From assembly GCA_024640025.1 (NCBI GenBank), contig JAHEFT010000004.1:1-55103 (forward strand): DNA of 55,103 nt. The letters are read 5' to 3'. A model generated the notes under the pieces. It searched no databases. It saw only the letters and a list, made by a program, of their open reading frames with translations, and was not told the origin of the DNA. The number at the start of each line of letters is the position of its first letter. Position 1 is the stretch's first letter. The position numbers and the translations under genes are program-made. This DNA comes from Chromatiales bacterium (GTDB lineage: Bacteria; Pseudomonadota; Gammaproteobacteria; Xanthomonadales; SZUA-36). This document shows positions 45,853 through 55,103 of the stretch, one piece after another.

Positions 45853-47199
45853 ATGAGCCGAAAATACTTTGGAACCGATGGAGTCCGTGGGCGAGTGGGT
45901 AATCACCCAATCACGGCTGACTGGTTCTTGAAACTGGGACGGGCGGCGGGTGTTGTGCTGGCCGCTGACGACAAGCGGGCCGTCGTGATCGGCAAGGACA
46001 CCCGGATTTCGGGTTACATGTTTGAATCCGCACTGGAGGCAGGTCTCGCTGCGGCGGGCGCCAACGTACTTCTCCTCGGCCCAATGCCAACCCCTGCCGT
46101 GGCTTACCTGACGAGGACGCTTTATGCCTGCGCCGGGATCGTTATTTCTGCTTCCCACAATCCCTATGAAGATAACGGGATCAAGTTTTTTTCTGCGGAT
46201 GGTGAAAAGCTCGCCGATGACGTTGAGCAGGCCATTGAGCATGAAATAGACCAGCCCTTTGTAACGGTCGAGTCTGCCCGTGTGGGCAGGGCGGCACGTG
46301 TAGATGATGCGGCCGGGCGCTATATCGAGTTTTGCAAGGGCACCGTGCCTTTCGGCACGCTGCTCAGTGGAATGCGGATTACGCTGGATTGTGCGCATGG
46401 AGCCACTTACAAGGTGGCGCCCGCGGTACTTCGCGAGTTGGGTGCCAGGGTGCACGTCATTGGCAACGAACCTGACGGCCTGAACATCAATGATGGCTGC
46501 GGTTCCACTGAACCACGGGCCATGCAGGAGCATGTCATTCGAAGCGGTGCAGACCTTGGAATTGCCCTTGATGGAGATGGGGACCGGGTCGTTTTTGCCG
46601 ATAGCGACGGCAAATTGGTGGATGGAGACGAATTGCTGTTCATTATCGCCAGCTCCCGCAAAGCGGCAGGCACGTTCAGTGGAGGTGTGGTGGGAACGGT
46701 CATGACAAACTTCGGCCTGGAACTCGCATTCGCCAATCTTGGCATTCCTTTCATCCGTACCCCGGTGGGTGACCGGCATGTTCACCGGGCCCTGATTGAG
46801 AACGGCTGGACTCTGGGAGGGGAGGCCTCCGGACACCTTCTGTCCCTGGATCGAACCAGTACCGGTGATGGAATCGTGAGCGCCCTGCAGGTGCTTGAAG
46901 TCCTGGTGAGAAGCGGCAAAAGCCTGAAAGAGCTTCGCCAGGGCATGCAGAAGTTTCCGCAAACCATGATCAACGTGCCGGTGTCGGCCAGCGGGCGCCA
47001 ACTGTTCAAGGATTCCGAAGCAATTAACCGCGCCGTGCGGGAGGTTGAAGCCGAGCTGAACGGTAAGGGTCGTGTCATTCTGAGGCCCTCCGGAACCGAG
47101 CCACTGATTCGTGTCACGCTCGAGGGTGCAGACTCCTCGCTGGTCGAGCGTCTCGCCAACCAACTGGCTGAAACTGTTCGCTCTGAACTGGGCGCTTGA
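45853..47199 (+). CDS. glmM: phosphoglucosamine mutase
   Basis: Interconverts glucosamine-6-phosphate and glucosamine-1-phosphate for UDP-GlcNAc synthesis; 448 residues. Motifs are [12 protein letters not shown] at the N-terminus, the phosphoserine loop [15 protein letters not shown] near residue 100, metal-binding [13 protein letters not shown], and the phosphate loop [12 protein letters not shown] near the C-terminus. In many gammaproteobacteria folP sits between ftsH and glmM; here only 85 bases separate them. The stop TGA overlaps the next gene's TTG. Confidence 0.95.
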   Translation: MSRKYFGTDGVRGRVGNHPITADWFLKLGRAAGVVLAADDKRAVVIGKDTRISGYMFESALEAGLAAAGANVLLLGPMPTPAVAYLTRTLYACAGIVISASHNPYEDNGIKFFSADGEKLADDVEQAIEHEIDQPFVTVESARVGRAARVDDAAGRYIEFCKGTVPFGTLLSGMRITLDCAHGATYKVAPAVLRELGARVHVIGNEPDGLNINDGCGSTEPRAMQEHVIRSGADLGIALDGDGDRVVFADSDGKLVDGDELLFIIASSRKAAGTFSGGVVGTVMTNFGLELAFANLGIPFIRTPVGDRHVHRALIENGWTLGGEASGHLLSLDRTSTGDGIVSALQVLEVLVRSGKSLKELRQGMQKFPQTMINVPVSASGRQLFKDSEAINRAVREVEAELNGKGRVILRPSGTEPLIRVTLEGADSSLVERLANQLAETVRSELGA

Positions 47200-48146
47200 C
47201 CGTAGCCGCTGTGGCTGGCCAGGTTCCCGTTCTCGATCTGGATCGCTTCGGAACCGACCGGCGGAAGCTGGCTGAGGAAGCAGGCGACGCGTATCGTGAA
47301 TTCGGATTTTGCGGGTTTATCAATCATGGCTTACCGGCGCAGGTCATCGACGATGCGTACGAAATATTCCGCCAGTTCTTTGCCTTGCCGGATGAAGTCA
47401 AACAGCGCTACCGGTCAACAGCCGGAGGACAGCGGGGCTACACGCCTTTCGGCATAGAACAGGCGCGTGATCAATCGATTCCCGATCTGAAAGAATTCTG
47501 GCATGTCGGGAGAGAGATGGGCGAGGAAAACCCCTGGCCGGACATCCTGGAGCCAAATTTTTGGCCTGTTGAAGTTCCGGGATTTGAAACAAAGGCCAAC
47601 GCGTTGTTCCAGTCCCTTGATGAACTTGGAAAGCGGATATTGCAGTTGATTGCAATGTCCATCGGTTTGGCGCCCGATTGGTTCGATGAACGGGTTGCGC
47701 GAGGGAACAGCGTTCTGCGAGCCATTCATTATCCCCCCATCCGTGACAAGGATACTCCCGCTGTCCGTGCGGCCCGGCACGAGGACATCAACCTGATAAC
47801 ATTACTGATCGGTTCCAGCGAGGAAGGGCTGCAGATTCTCTCCCGCGACGACACCTGGATTCCCGTCACGAGTATTCCCGGCGCCATCGTCGTTAATATC
47901 GGTGACATGATGAAACGGCTGACCAATCACGTCCTGCCGTCCACTCCTCACCGCGTGGTGAATCCGCCCGGTGCGAAATCAGGTGAGCCGCGATATTCGA
48001 TCCCTTTTTTCATGCACCCGAATCCGGATTTCCTGATCGAGACTCTGCCCCATTGCATCAGCAAGGAAAGACCTGACCTCTACCCCAGCCCCATCACGGC
48101 CAACGAATTCCTGGTCGAGCGCCTGCGCGAAATCAAACTCCTGTAG
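47196..48146 (+). CDS. isopenicillin N synthase-like 2-oxoglutarate/Fe(II) oxygenase
   Basis: A 316-residue member of the DIOX/IPNS-like oxygenase family. The Fe(II) triad is His195 and Asp197 in RHEDINL and His252 in [10 protein letters not shown]; Arg266 and Ser268 in PRYSIPFF bind 2-oxoglutarate. The N-terminal DIOX_N region contains [11 protein letters not shown]. Substrate unknown: relatives act on small molecules including amino acid derivatives and hormones. The start is TTG 47196 inside a TTGA overlap with glmM, or GTG 47211. It may be co-transcribed with glmM, though a functional link to cell-wall sugar synthesis is not implied. Confidence 0.85.
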   Translation: MTVAAVAGQVPVLDLDRFGTDRRKLAEEAGDAYREFGFCGFINHGLPAQVIDDAYEIFRQFFALPDEVKQRYRSTAGGQRGYTPFGIEQARDQSIPDLKEFWHVGREMGEENPWPDILEPNFWPVEVPGFETKANALFQSLDELGKRILQLIAMSIGLAPDWFDERVARGNSVLRAIHYPPIRDKDTPAVRAARHEDINLITLLIGSSEEGLQILSRDDTWIPVTSIPGAIVVNIGDMMKRLTNHVLPSTPHRVVNPPGAKSGEPRYSIPFFMHPNPDFLIETLPHCISKERPDLYPSPITANEFLVERLREIKLL

Positions 48147-48152
48147 GAGCAG

Positions 48153-49337
48153 TCAATTCAGCACTCCGAGGGTTTTGCCGACCCGGGTGAATGCCTCGAC
48201 TGCACGGTCGAGATGCTGCTTCTTGTGCGCTGCGGAGACCTGGACCCGGATACGCGCTTCGCCTTTTGGAACCACCGGAAAGAAGAAACCGATCACGTAA
48301 ATGCCTTCCAAAAGCAATTTCGCAGCGAACTCCTGCGCCAGTGGCGCATCGTAGAGCATCACCGGGACGATCGGGTGTATTCCCGGCTTGATGTCGAACC
48401 CGGCCGCGGTCATCGCAGCGCGGAAATAGCGGGTGTTTTCTTCCAGGCGGTCACGCAGTTCCGTCGTGCTCGAAAGCATTTCGAAAACTCGGATGCCGGC
48501 GGCGACCAGGGGCGGCGGCAGGGTGTTTGAAAACAGGTAAGGCCGTGAGCGTTGGCGCAACAGGTCGATGATCTCCTGTCTGCCGGTCGTAAAACCGCCC
48601 GAACCGCCACCCAGTGCCTTGCCCAGCGTCGAGGTGAAGATATCCACTTTTTCCATGACGCCGTGGTGTTCCGCCGAACCTCTTCCGGTTGGCCCGAGAA
48701 ATCCGGTGGCGTGGCTGTCGTCCACCATCACCATGGCATCGTACTTTTCGGCCAGCCGCGTGATTTCATCCAGCCTGGCGATGTAGCCATCCATGCTGAA
48801 TGCGCCGTCGGTGGCGATCAGGCGGCTACGGCAGTCCCGGGTCGCTCGCAACTGCTCCTCGAGCGCAGCCATGTCACTATTGGGATAGCGGTGACGCTGG
48901 GCCTTGCACAGGCGGATTCCATCGATGATCGAGGCATGGTTGAGCGCATCGGAAATCACAGCGTCCTCGGGTCCCAGGATGGTTTCGAAGAGACCGCCAT
49001 TGGCGTCAAAGCACGAGGTGTACAGAATGGTATCGTCGGTGCCGAAAAATCCGGATATGGTCTTTTCCAATTGCTTGTGTAAATCCTGCGTGCCGCAGAT
49101 GAACCGGACTGAGGCCAGACCGAAACCATGGTCGTCCAGGGCCTTGTGCGCTGCGGCGATGACCTCGGGGTTATCCGCCAGGCCGAGGTAATTGTTGGCG
49201 CAGAAATTCAGGACCTCACTGCCATCCTGCACCCTGATTTCCACGTTCTGGGGGGTTGTGATCACACGCTCGGTCTTATACAGTCCGGCTTCGTGGATTT
49301 CCACGAGCGTGTCCCGATATCTTTCCAGATTTTTCAT
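48153..49337 (-). CDS. kbl: glycine C-acetyltransferase (2-amino-3-ketobutyrate CoA ligase)
   Basis: PLP enzyme of the alpha-oxoamine synthase family, 394 residues, cleaving 2-amino-3-ketobutyrate with CoA to glycine and acetyl-CoA in threonine breakdown. Motifs: [48 protein letters not shown] and the Schiff-base Lys in [28 protein letters not shown] near the C-terminus favours Kbl over other family members. The usual partner tdh is not adjacent. ATG 49337 begins [11 protein letters not shown]; the frame upstream lacks similarity. Confidence 0.92.
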   Translation of the reverse strand: MKNLERYRDTLVEIHEAGLYKTERVITTPQNVEIRVQDGSEVLNFCANNYLGLADNPEVIAAAHKALDDHGFGLASVRFICGTQDLHKQLEKTISGFFGTDDTILYTSCFDANGGLFETILGPEDAVISDALNHASIIDGIRLCKAQRHRYPNSDMAALEEQLRATRDCRSRLIATDGAFSMDGYIARLDEITRLAEKYDAMVMVDDSHATGFLGPTGRGSAEHHGVMEKVDIFTSTLGKALGGGSGGFTTGRQEIIDLLRQRSRPYLFSNTLPPPLVAAGIRVFEMLSSTTELRDRLEENTRYFRAAMTAAGFDIKPGIHPIVPVMLYDAPLAQEFAAKLLLEGIYVIGFFFPVVPKGEARIRVQVSAAHKKQHLDRAVEAFTRVGKTLGVLN

Positions 49338-49393
49338 TTCATACACCTGTTCTTTCGCTGCCAAAGCCCGATTAATTTTCCGATAGATTCTGG

Positions 49394-50167
49394 TCAGCGA
49401 CCTTGACCGGAGTCGTGTTTCCACGAGCTGAGCTGATTAACCAGGCTGGCTAGCACCTCTGATGCAAGGCCTCTCAAACACTGGTCAGCGTGGGGGCTCA
49501 GGGGGGTTTCCGAGGGGTTGATTTCGATCACGGCAGCGCCGTGTTCCAGGGCCATGAGCGGCAAACTTGCTGCCGGTTGAACCAGGGAAGTGGTGCCTGC
49601 CGAAATGCAGAAGTCGCATTGGACAGCCGCCTGCATCGCTGCCTCGAGCGCCTGCCGGGGGAGCACTTCCCCAAACCAGACCACATCCGGCCTGGCGAAT
49701 CCGCCGCTGACGTAGGGGGAAGGAGGAACCGCATGCGCCGAGCCGGACAGCCACTCGGCGCTGATGGGCCGTCCGGTGACATGGCACTTGGACCGCAAAA
49801 TATTTCCGTGTAATTCCGTTACTTTCTTCGATCCGGCGAGTTGATGGAGGCCGTCGACGTTTTGTGTGATTACGCTGAGTTCAGGAACCAGTGACTCGAG
49901 CATCACAAGCGCCTGGTGTCCGGCGTGTGGCCTGGCAGAACGGACAATCGCACGACGTTCTTCATACCATTGCCAGACTCGAGCCGGATTGGCTTCAAAG
50001 GCCTCAGGCGTGGCCAGGTCTTCAGCACGGAATTTCTCCCAGATACCGGATTGGGCATCGCGAAACGTTGGAACCCCGCTCTCGGCGGACATGCCCGCTC
50101 CGGTTAAGACCATGACATGGCGGGCTTCGCCAAGACTTCTCAAAAGTTCTTCAGACAGTAATTGCAT
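49394..50167 (-). CDS. NAD-dependent protein deacylase (sirtuin), zinc site degenerate
   Basis: Sir2-family enzyme, 257 residues. NAD-binding [17 protein letters not shown] and TQNVDGLH are intact, with catalytic His120 in TELHGN. WYEERR supplies the Tyr68/Arg71 pair that marks class III (SIRT5/CobB-type) desuccinylases. Unusually, the zinc module keeps only Cys128 (SKCHVTG); the positions of the other three Cys read as Thr, Pro and Ser, ending [23 protein letters not shown] itself is conserved. Starts: ATG 50167 with AAGG upstream; TTG 50182 is an alternative. It is divergent from miaB. Confidence 0.88.
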   Translation of the reverse strand: MQLLSEELLRSLGEARHVMVLTGAGMSAESGVPTFRDAQSGIWEKFRAEDLATPEAFEANPARVWQWYEERRAIVRSARPHAGHQALVMLESLVPELSVITQNVDGLHQLAGSKKVTELHGNILRSKCHVTGRPISAEWLSGSAHAVPPSPYVSGGFARPDVVWFGEVLPRQALEAAMQAAVQCDFCISAGTTSLVQPAASLPLMALEHGAAVIEINPSETPLSPHADQCLRGLASEVLASLVNQLSSWKHDSGQGR

Positions 50168-50252
50168 GATCGCCTTACTCAATGAAACAATCCATTTATC
50201 GTGGCAGGGAAAAGGTCACCAGTGTATTCTACGCGGTTCGCTTTGAAGACTG

Positions 50253-51614
50253 ATGAATTCCATGAAAGGTAAGCTGTATATCAAAACCCACGGATGCCAG
50301 ATGAACGAGTACGATTCCGGCAAAATGGCCGACATACTGGCGGCTTCGCACGGCCTGGAATTAACAGAGCGCGAAGAGGACGCCGACGTCATCCTGATAA
50401 ATACGTGCTCCATCCGTGAAAAAGCGCAGGAAAAAGTTTTTTCCCAGCTGGGGCGCTGGAGGCAATTGAAGAAAGATAAACCGGCAGTCGTCATCGGTGT
50501 CGGCGGCTGTGTGGCCAGCCAGGAAGGCAAGGCCATCATCGATCGCGCACCCTTCGTTGACATGGTCTTCGGGCCGCAAACCCTTCACCGCTTGCCCTCG
50601 ATGCTTGAGACAGTCAGACACGATGGGCGTTCCGCGGTCGATGTTTCGTTCCCGGAGGTCGAGAAATTCGATAATCTGCCGGAGCCGGGAGCACAGGGCC
50701 CGACTGCGTTCGTTTCGGTAATGGAAGGTTGCAGCAAGTACTGCACTTTCTGCGTGGTGCCTTATACCCGCGGTGAGGAAATCAGCCGGCCTTTCGATGA
50801 CGTGATTGCCGAGTGTGCCCTGCTCGCCGGGAAAGGCGTCAGGGAAATCAACCTGTTGGGTCAGAACGTTAACGCATACCGTGGCCCTATGCATGACGGC
50901 ACCTTGGCCGATCTGGCGCTGTTGATTCACTACGTAGCTGCGATCGAAGGGATTGAACGTGTCCGCTTCACAACATCCCATCCCGTGGAGTTTTCGCAGA
51001 GCCTGATCGACGCTTACGGTGAAGTTGAGGAGTTGGCCAATTACCTGCACCTGCCGGTTCAGACCGGTTCAGACCGTGTTCTGGCCATGATGAAGCGGGG
51101 CCACACGGTGCTGGAATACAAGCAGAAAATACGCCGGTTGCGTGAAAAGCGCCCGGATATAAGCCTGTCATCGGATTTCATAGTGGGTTTTCCCGGCGAA
51201 ACGGAAAGGGATTTCGAGGCAACCCTCAAACTCATCAGTGATCTGAATTTTGATCAGAGTTTCAGTTTCATGTTTTCAGCACGTCCCGGGACGCCGGCCG
51301 CCAGCTTGCCCGATGATGTGCCGCTCGCGGTCAAGAAGGAGCGACTCATGCGTTTGCAGGGCCTGGTGAGAAAGCAGGCAGCGAGCATCAGCCAGGAAAT
51401 GGTTGGAAGCACGCAGCGAATACTGGTTGAAGGTGAAAGCAAGAAAAGCCCCAGGGTTCTGGCTGGCCGGACAGAGAATAATCGCGTGGTCAATTTCGAA
51501 GGAGATGCCCGCCTGAAAGGGGACTTTGTCGATGTTGTCATCACCGAAGCGCTGAGCAATTCACTGCGCGGCAGGGTGGTGTTGCGCGAGATAGATACGG
51601 TGGACGTCGCATGA
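50253..51614 (+). CDS. miaB: tRNA-2-methylthio-N6-isopentenyladenosine synthase MiaB
   Basis: Radical-SAM methylthiotransferase, 453 residues, acting on A37 of tRNAs. The N-terminal cluster ligands are Cys15, Cys52 and Cys86 (THGCQMN, NTCSIRE, GGCVASQ), the radical-SAM cluster is CSKYCTFC (Cys160, 164, 167), and a C-terminal TRAM domain spans about residues 385-450. ATG 50253 or ATG 50262 could start the protein. It heads the conserved miaB-ybeZ-ybeY-corC operon, overlapping ybeZ by four bases. Confidence 0.95.
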   Translation: MNSMKGKLYIKTHGCQMNEYDSGKMADILAASHGLELTEREEDADVILINTCSIREKAQEKVFSQLGRWRQLKKDKPAVVIGVGGCVASQEGKAIIDRAPFVDMVFGPQTLHRLPSMLETVRHDGRSAVDVSFPEVEKFDNLPEPGAQGPTAFVSVMEGCSKYCTFCVVPYTRGEEISRPFDDVIAECALLAGKGVREINLLGQNVNAYRGPMHDGTLADLALLIHYVAAIEGIERVRFTTSHPVEFSQSLIDAYGEVEELANYLHLPVQTGSDRVLAMMKRGHTVLEYKQKIRRLREKRPDISLSSDFIVGFPGETERDFEATLKLISDLNFDQSFSFMFSARPGTPAASLPDDVPLAVKKERLMRLQGLVRKQAASISQEMVGSTQRILVEGESKKSPRVLAGRTENNRVVNFEGDARLKGDFVDVVITEALSNSLRGRVVLREIDTVDVA

Positions 51615-52588
51615 GTGTGCGCCTGGCGCTGGAGCTGGCGCCTGCCGATACGCTGCGGTTGGCAAATCTTTGCGGGCAGTTCGATGAGCATCTGAAGCAG
51701 ATTGAATCGCGTCTGGGGGTGGAGATTTTCTGCCGCGGGAATCTGTTCACGATACAGGGCGCGGAGCGGCCCGGCCGGGCGGCGCGCCGCCTGCTGCAAA
51801 GCCTTTACCAACTCTCCGCCTCGGAAGTCCTTACACCTGAACTGATCAACCTGCACTTGCAGGATTCCGGAATCCAGGAAATGGCCACATCCGAAGGTCA
51901 ACTGGAAGACGCAGATGAGGTTGGGGTTAAGACTAAACGGGGTATCGTCAGGGGCCGCGGCCCCAACCAGAGGGCCTACCTGAAAAACATTGTCCGTCAC
52001 GCGATCAATTTTGGCGTAGGCCCGGCAGGCACGGGGAAAACCTATCTTGCCGTTGCCTGCGCAGTCGCCGCGCTGCAGCAGGACCAGGTGCAGAGAATCG
52101 TTCTTGTCAGGCCGGCGGTTGAAGCGGGTGAGCGTCTCGGGTTTCTTCCGGGCGACATGGCGCAGAAAGTCGACCCCTACCTGCGCCCGCTTTACGACGC
52201 ACTTTACGAGATGTTGGGTTTCGAAAGGGTGGCCACCCTGATCGAGCGTAACGTCATCGAGGTGGCACCGCTGGCTTTCATGCGCGGCAGGACCCTGAAT
52301 GACGCCTTCGTTATCCTGGATGAGGCTCAGAATACAACCCGTGAGCAAATGAAAATGTTCCTGACGAGAATTGGTTTCGGGTCCACAGCCGTGGTAACAG
52401 GCGATATAACTCAAATTGATTTGCCCAGAAAGTCAATGTCCGGCCTGAAACATGCACTCGGGATACTTGCTGAAGTCAAGGGTGTCAGCTTCAGCTTCTT
52501 TACAGCACGGGACGTCGTCCGTCATCCGATGGTGCAGCACATCGTGGAAGCCTACGAGAAGGAACCAGGCAACCCCGATGACGATTGA
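51611..52588 (+). CDS. ybeZ: PhoH-like ATPase YbeZ
   Basis: PhoH-family P-loop protein, 325 residues, associated with YbeY in rRNA maturation. An N-terminal KH-like region is followed by Walker [14 protein letters not shown] near residue 137, [18 protein letters not shown], and Walker [27 protein letters not shown] is also diagnostic. It starts inside the miaB stop (ATGA) and overlaps ybeY by 11 bases. Confidence 0.94.
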   Translation: MSVRLALELAPADTLRLANLCGQFDEHLKQIESRLGVEIFCRGNLFTIQGAERPGRAARRLLQSLYQLSASEVLTPELINLHLQDSGIQEMATSEGQLEDADEVGVKTKRGIVRGRGPNQRAYLKNIVRHAINFGVGPAGTGKTYLAVACAVAALQQDQVQRIVLVRPAVEAGERLGFLPGDMAQKVDPYLRPLYDALYEMLGFERVATLIERNVIEVAPLAFMRGRTLNDAFVILDEAQNTTREQMKMFLTRIGFGSTAVVTGDITQIDLPRKSMSGLKHALGILAEVKGVSFSFFTARDVVRHPMVQHIVEAYEKEPGNPDDD

Positions 52589-53024
52589 AGTCGACGTTCA
52601 GAATGCGACTTCTTTTGAACCCTTACCGACCAAATTCGAATTCAATCTCTGGGTGGTGACGGCGCTGCATGGAAGGGAAGATGCTGAATTGACCTTGCGT
52701 CTGGTTGATGAAGAAGAAAGCCGGGAACTTAACTCTCGCTACCGGGACAAACAAGCCCCCACTAACGTGCTGTCCTTTCCGGCGGAGCTGCCTCCCGGTG
52801 TTGATTATCCACTGCTCGGCGACATCGTGATCTGTGCCCCCCTTGTCAAGAGGGAGGCCGAAGCGCAAGGCAAATCATTGGAGGCGCACTGGGCGCACCT
52901 GGTTCTTCACGGGGTATTACACCTGCTCGGTCACGACCATCAGGACGAACAGGAGGCTCAAGAAATGGAAGCCATCGAAGTTGAGCTGTTGTTTTCCCTG
53001 GGTTTTCCGAATCCGTACGCATGA
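52578..53024 (+). CDS. ybeY: endoribonuclease YbeY
   Basis: Metal-dependent RNase of 148 residues involved in 16S rRNA 3'-end maturation and ribosome quality control. The zinc motif is [12 protein letters not shown], and [11 protein letters not shown] with [12 protein letters not shown] precedes it. ATG 52578 overlaps the ybeZ end. An in-frame upstream extension to 52452 lies within ybeZ and lacks similarity. Confidence 0.95.
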   Translation: MTIEVDVQNATSFEPLPTKFEFNLWVVTALHGREDAELTLRLVDEEESRELNSRYRDKQAPTNVLSFPAELPPGVDYPLLGDIVICAPLVKREAEAQGKSLEAHWAHLVLHGVLHLLGHDHQDEQEAQEMEAIEVELLFSLGFPNPYA

Positions 53025-53130
53025 ACCCTGTTTCAGATGAAAACGGGCTTAATTGCCAAAACTACTGGATTAGCTGCCTTTGTGGCCCTATATTCGGGGG
53101 GACGCGTTGGGCGTTGCCACAAGCACCAAT

Positions 53131-53976
53131 ATGAGCGAAGACCAATCGGGTAACGGTTCCGGGAAAAAGACCTGGGTCGAAAAAATCGGCGCGGCTTTTT
53201 CAAACCAGCTCCGGGACCGTGAACATCTGCTGGAAATCCTGAATGAAGCTTGTGAACTGGGGCTGGTCGACGCTGACGCTCTCGCCATGATGGAAGGCGC
53301 ACTGGAAGTTTCCGAAACCCAGGTCCGGGATGCCATGATTCCGCGCTCCCAGATGGTCGTGGTAAACAACGATTCCAACCTCGAAGAATTTATCCCGCAA
53401 ATCGTCGAATCGGGTCATTCCCGGTTCCCGGTCATCGGCGAGGACAAAGACGAAGTCGTAGGGATACTGATGGCCAAGGATTTGCTGCCACACCTGGCTT
53501 CCGGCGGTGAGAAATTTGATCTCTCGTCGGCGATCCGACCGGCCGTGGTCATTCCTGAAAGCAAGCGGCTGAACGTGTTACTGCGCGATTTCCGTCTGAA
53601 CCGCAATCACATGGCAATTGTTGTTGACGAGTATGGCGGTGTTTCCGGCCTTATCACCATTGAAGACGTGTTGGAGGAAATCGTCGGGGAAATTGACGAT
53701 GAATACGATGAGGAAGAGGAGGCCCTGGTCATGAAAACCGGGGAGCGGCGTTACCAGGTGCAGGCATTAACGCCGATCAGTGACCTGAATGACCAGTTTG
53801 GGTGCGACCTCAGTGATGATGATTACGGCACCGTAGGCGGGCTCCTGCTGGCTGAATTCGGCCGGGTGCCGGAACATGACGATATCGTTACACTGGCTGA
53901 TAAATTCGAGTTCCGCGTCATCAAGGCCGACAGTCGTCGAATCATCACGCTGGAGATGAATGTCCTCGATTCCTGA
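53131..53976 (+). CDS. corC: CBS-domain transporter-associated protein CorC/YbeX
   Basis: Soluble 281-residue protein with two CBS domains (about residues 65-125 and 130-190) and a C-terminal CorC_HlyC domain. Motifs: RDAMIPRSQMVVV, SGHSRFPVIGEDKDEVVGIL, MAIVVDEYGGVSGLITIED and IVGEIDDEYDEEEEA. It is linked genetically to magnesium/cobalt efflux and, in this operon, to ribosome function. ATG 53131 (MSEDQSG) matches the family N-terminus; TTG 53107 after a GGGGGG run is an alternative. Confidence 0.92.
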   Translation: MSEDQSGNGSGKKTWVEKIGAAFSNQLRDREHLLEILNEACELGLVDADALAMMEGALEVSETQVRDAMIPRSQMVVVNNDSNLEEFIPQIVESGHSRFPVIGEDKDEVVGILMAKDLLPHLASGGEKFDLSSAIRPAVVIPESKRLNVLLRDFRLNRNHMAIVVDEYGGVSGLITIEDVLEEIVGEIDDEYDEEEEALVMKTGERRYQVQALTPISDLNDQFGCDLSDDDYGTVGGLLLAEFGRVPEHDDIVTLADKFEFRVIKADSRRIITLEMNVLDS

Positions 53977-55103
53977 AATCGCCTGGGGTGGGCTGTTGAA
54001 GTTGATGCTCGTCCTGGTGATCGTCTTTTTGGCCACCTCTCTTTACGCAACTGACGAGCAACTTCCACCGGAATCTGAAACCTGGCTGGTCACATATGGT
54101 CCGGGTGATATTTACTGGCAGCGTTTCGGACACAATGCGATCTGGATTCGCGATGCGGGCCTTGGCCTGGACCACGCGTTCAATTTTGGTTTTTTTGATT
54201 TCGAGCAGGAGGATTTTTTCCTGCGTTTCCTGCAGGGAAGAATGCTGTATTTCTCCGCAGCCCGGCCCGCCAGGGAGGAGTTTGCTGCTTATATCAATGA
54301 AAACCGCAGCATACGCGCCCAGCGGTTGGATTTGTCGCCCCGGCAACAACTGCGGCTCATCGAATACCTTTTGGAGGAGGTCAGGCCGGAAAATCGTGAC
54401 TACCTCTATGACTATTACCTGAATAACTGCTCTACGCGTGTCCGCGACGCCATTGACCTGGCGATGGATGGCCAACTCGAGCAGGAATTCGGGCGGGTCC
54501 CTGCAACCCAAAACTGGCGGGATCAGACACGCAGGCTGACCTCCGGGGATTCCTGGCTTTACCTGGGGCTCGAAACCGGGCTTGGTTCACCGGTCGACCG
54601 GGAAATCAGCCGTTGGGATGAAATGTTCATTCCAGCCGAACTGGCCGACACCGTGGCGTCGGTCACGTATTCCGGGGGCAGCCTGTCCCGGCCGCTGGTC
54701 CTGGAGGACGTCGTGCTCTTCGAGTCTTCACTCGAACCGCCCCCGCGGTTCCCGCGTACCTGGTGGCCAGGATACCTGCTGGCCTCTCTCGGAGTGGTGT
54801 TGGCAATCTGGTTACTCTGTCGGTTCGCGCCACCTGTGGTGTCGCGGGTGCTGGCCCGTTCCTGGCTCGTCTTTTCGGGCCTTGCGGGTTTCGTTTTGCT
54901 TTTCCTGTGGTTTGGAACCGATCACACGGTCGCCCGCGCAAATCTGAACCTGTTGGTATTTTGTCCGGTCTGGATTCTCCTTGCATTCTGGAAGGGCCGG
55001 GAAAAAATGTCTGTGCTGTTGATAACAGGTGCATCTCTAGTGGCGCTGCTGATGACCGCATTGCCGCCACACCAGTACAACCAGGATGTTCTAGCCGCGT
55101 TCC
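53960..55103 (+). CDS. DUF4105 (Lnb N-terminal-like) exported protein, 3' partial
   Basis: The frame stays open to the window edge (381 codons). It begins inside corC at ATG 53960 with GGAGA five bases upstream. An N-terminal signal or anchor (LMLVLVIVFLATSLYA) is followed by a DUF4105-like domain: TWLVTYGPGDIYWQRFGHNA with His58, a NFGFFDF stretch, and YYLNNCSTRVRD with Cys157, a His/Cys pair suggestive of a papain-like thiol fold. After about residue 260 there are several hydrophobic helices (LLASLGVVLAIWLLCRF, SGLAGFVLLFLWF, LLVFCPVWILLAFW). In most relatives this operon position is held by lnt. Function unknown. Confidence 0.8.
   Translation, partial: MSSIPEIAWGGLLKLMLVLVIVFLATSLYATDEQLPPESETWLVTYGPGDIYWQRFGHNAIWIRDAGLGLDHAFNFGFFDFEQEDFFLRFLQGRMLYFSAARPAREEFAAYINENRSIRAQRLDLSPRQQLRLIEYLLEEVRPENRDYLYDYYLNNCSTRVRDAIDLAMDGQLEQEFGRVPATQNWRDQTRRLTSGDSWLYLGLETGLGSPVDREISRWDEMFIPAELADTVASVTYSGGSLSRPLVLEDVVLFESSLEPPPRFPRTWWPGYLLASLGVVLAIWLLCRFAPPVVSRVLARSWLVFSGLAGFVLLFLWFGTDHTVARANLNLLVFCPVWILLAFWKGREKMSVLLITGASLVALLMTALPPHQYNQDVLAAF

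Noticed and set aside
45628-47163. A 511-codon minus-strand open frame
   Set aside because: Antisense shadow of glmM (and the ftsH end). glmM on the plus strand has all family motifs; the antisense product has no recognisable domain.
51254-52414. A 386-codon minus-strand open frame
   Set aside because: Antisense to miaB and ybeZ, both confidently identified; the composition is typical of a codon-bias shadow.
1-55103. Mobile elements, CRISPR arrays, rRNA and tRNA genes, riboswitches
   Set aside because: No transposase or integrase motifs, no regularly spaced direct repeats other than the hvfA coding repeat, and no RNA gene or known riboswitch core could be recognised by eye.

Overview
The window is a gene-dense, roughly 55-57% GC chromosomal segment of a gammaproteobacterium. 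The evidence is conserved gene order: surE-pcm-nlpD-rpoS; a degS/algW-type protease divergent from petABC-sspA-sspB; metG-rsxABCDGE-nth; yhbY divergent from rlmE-ftsH-glmM; and miaB-ybeZ-ybeY-corC. A free-living, respiring, probably marine or sediment lineage (Woeseiales/Chromatiales-like) is my inference. I saw no rRNA, tRNA, CRISPR, insertion sequence, prophage or plasmid gene. No gene-free stretch exceeds 300 bases; the longest is 9419-9708, which holds a terminator and otherwise nothing I can name.

Layout. 1-5220: a formate dehydrogenase/molybdenum cofactor operon (fdsA, cut by the window edge, then fdhD, fdsD, mobA, moeA). 5217-8350: L-2-hydroxyglutarate oxidase, divergent from a BCCT transporter and a [2Fe-2S] ferredoxin. 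8363-13493: an accessory block in which every confident gene encodes an exported protein: two orphan pseudopilins, a secreted Cys-repeat protein, a DUF3313 protein, a periplasmic PPP-family phosphatase and a CotH-kinase-like protein. 13601-20664: a D-2-hydroxyglutarate dehydrogenase-like flavoprotein, nadC, a Trm112-like protein, purEK, argD, rnt and a TraB/GumN protein.

20615-23287 (minus strand) is the most interesting part: a complete RiPP metallophore operon of the HvfA/bufferin type. It has an exported precursor with eight EGxCG motifs in three 25-residue repeats, a multinuclear iron oxidase (MNIO, DUF692), its DUF2063 partner and a DoxX membrane protein. A terminator-like hairpin sits directly before the precursor's ribosome binding site.

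23413-31140 (minus): nth, the Rsx/Rnf electron-transfer complex and metG, with overlapping start and stop codons through most of the rsx genes. 31301-32988: mrp and dcd. 33015-37987: a DegS-like protease, the cytochrome bc1 complex and stringent starvation proteins A and B. 37990-42383: DUF3301 and Smr proteins, surE, pcm, nlpD, rpoS. 42380-47199: a DUF498 protein, yhbY, rlmE, ftsH, glmM. 47196-50167: an isopenicillin-N-synthase-like oxygenase, kbl and a sirtuin that has lost most zinc-binding cysteines. 50253-55103: miaB, ybeZ, ybeY, corC and a DUF4105 protein cut by the window edge.

Two habits recur: convergent neighbours that overlap at their stop codons (4-50 bases), and TTG start codons, several inside a TTGA overlap with the preceding gene. 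Functional names rest on motifs read by eye; no database search was run.
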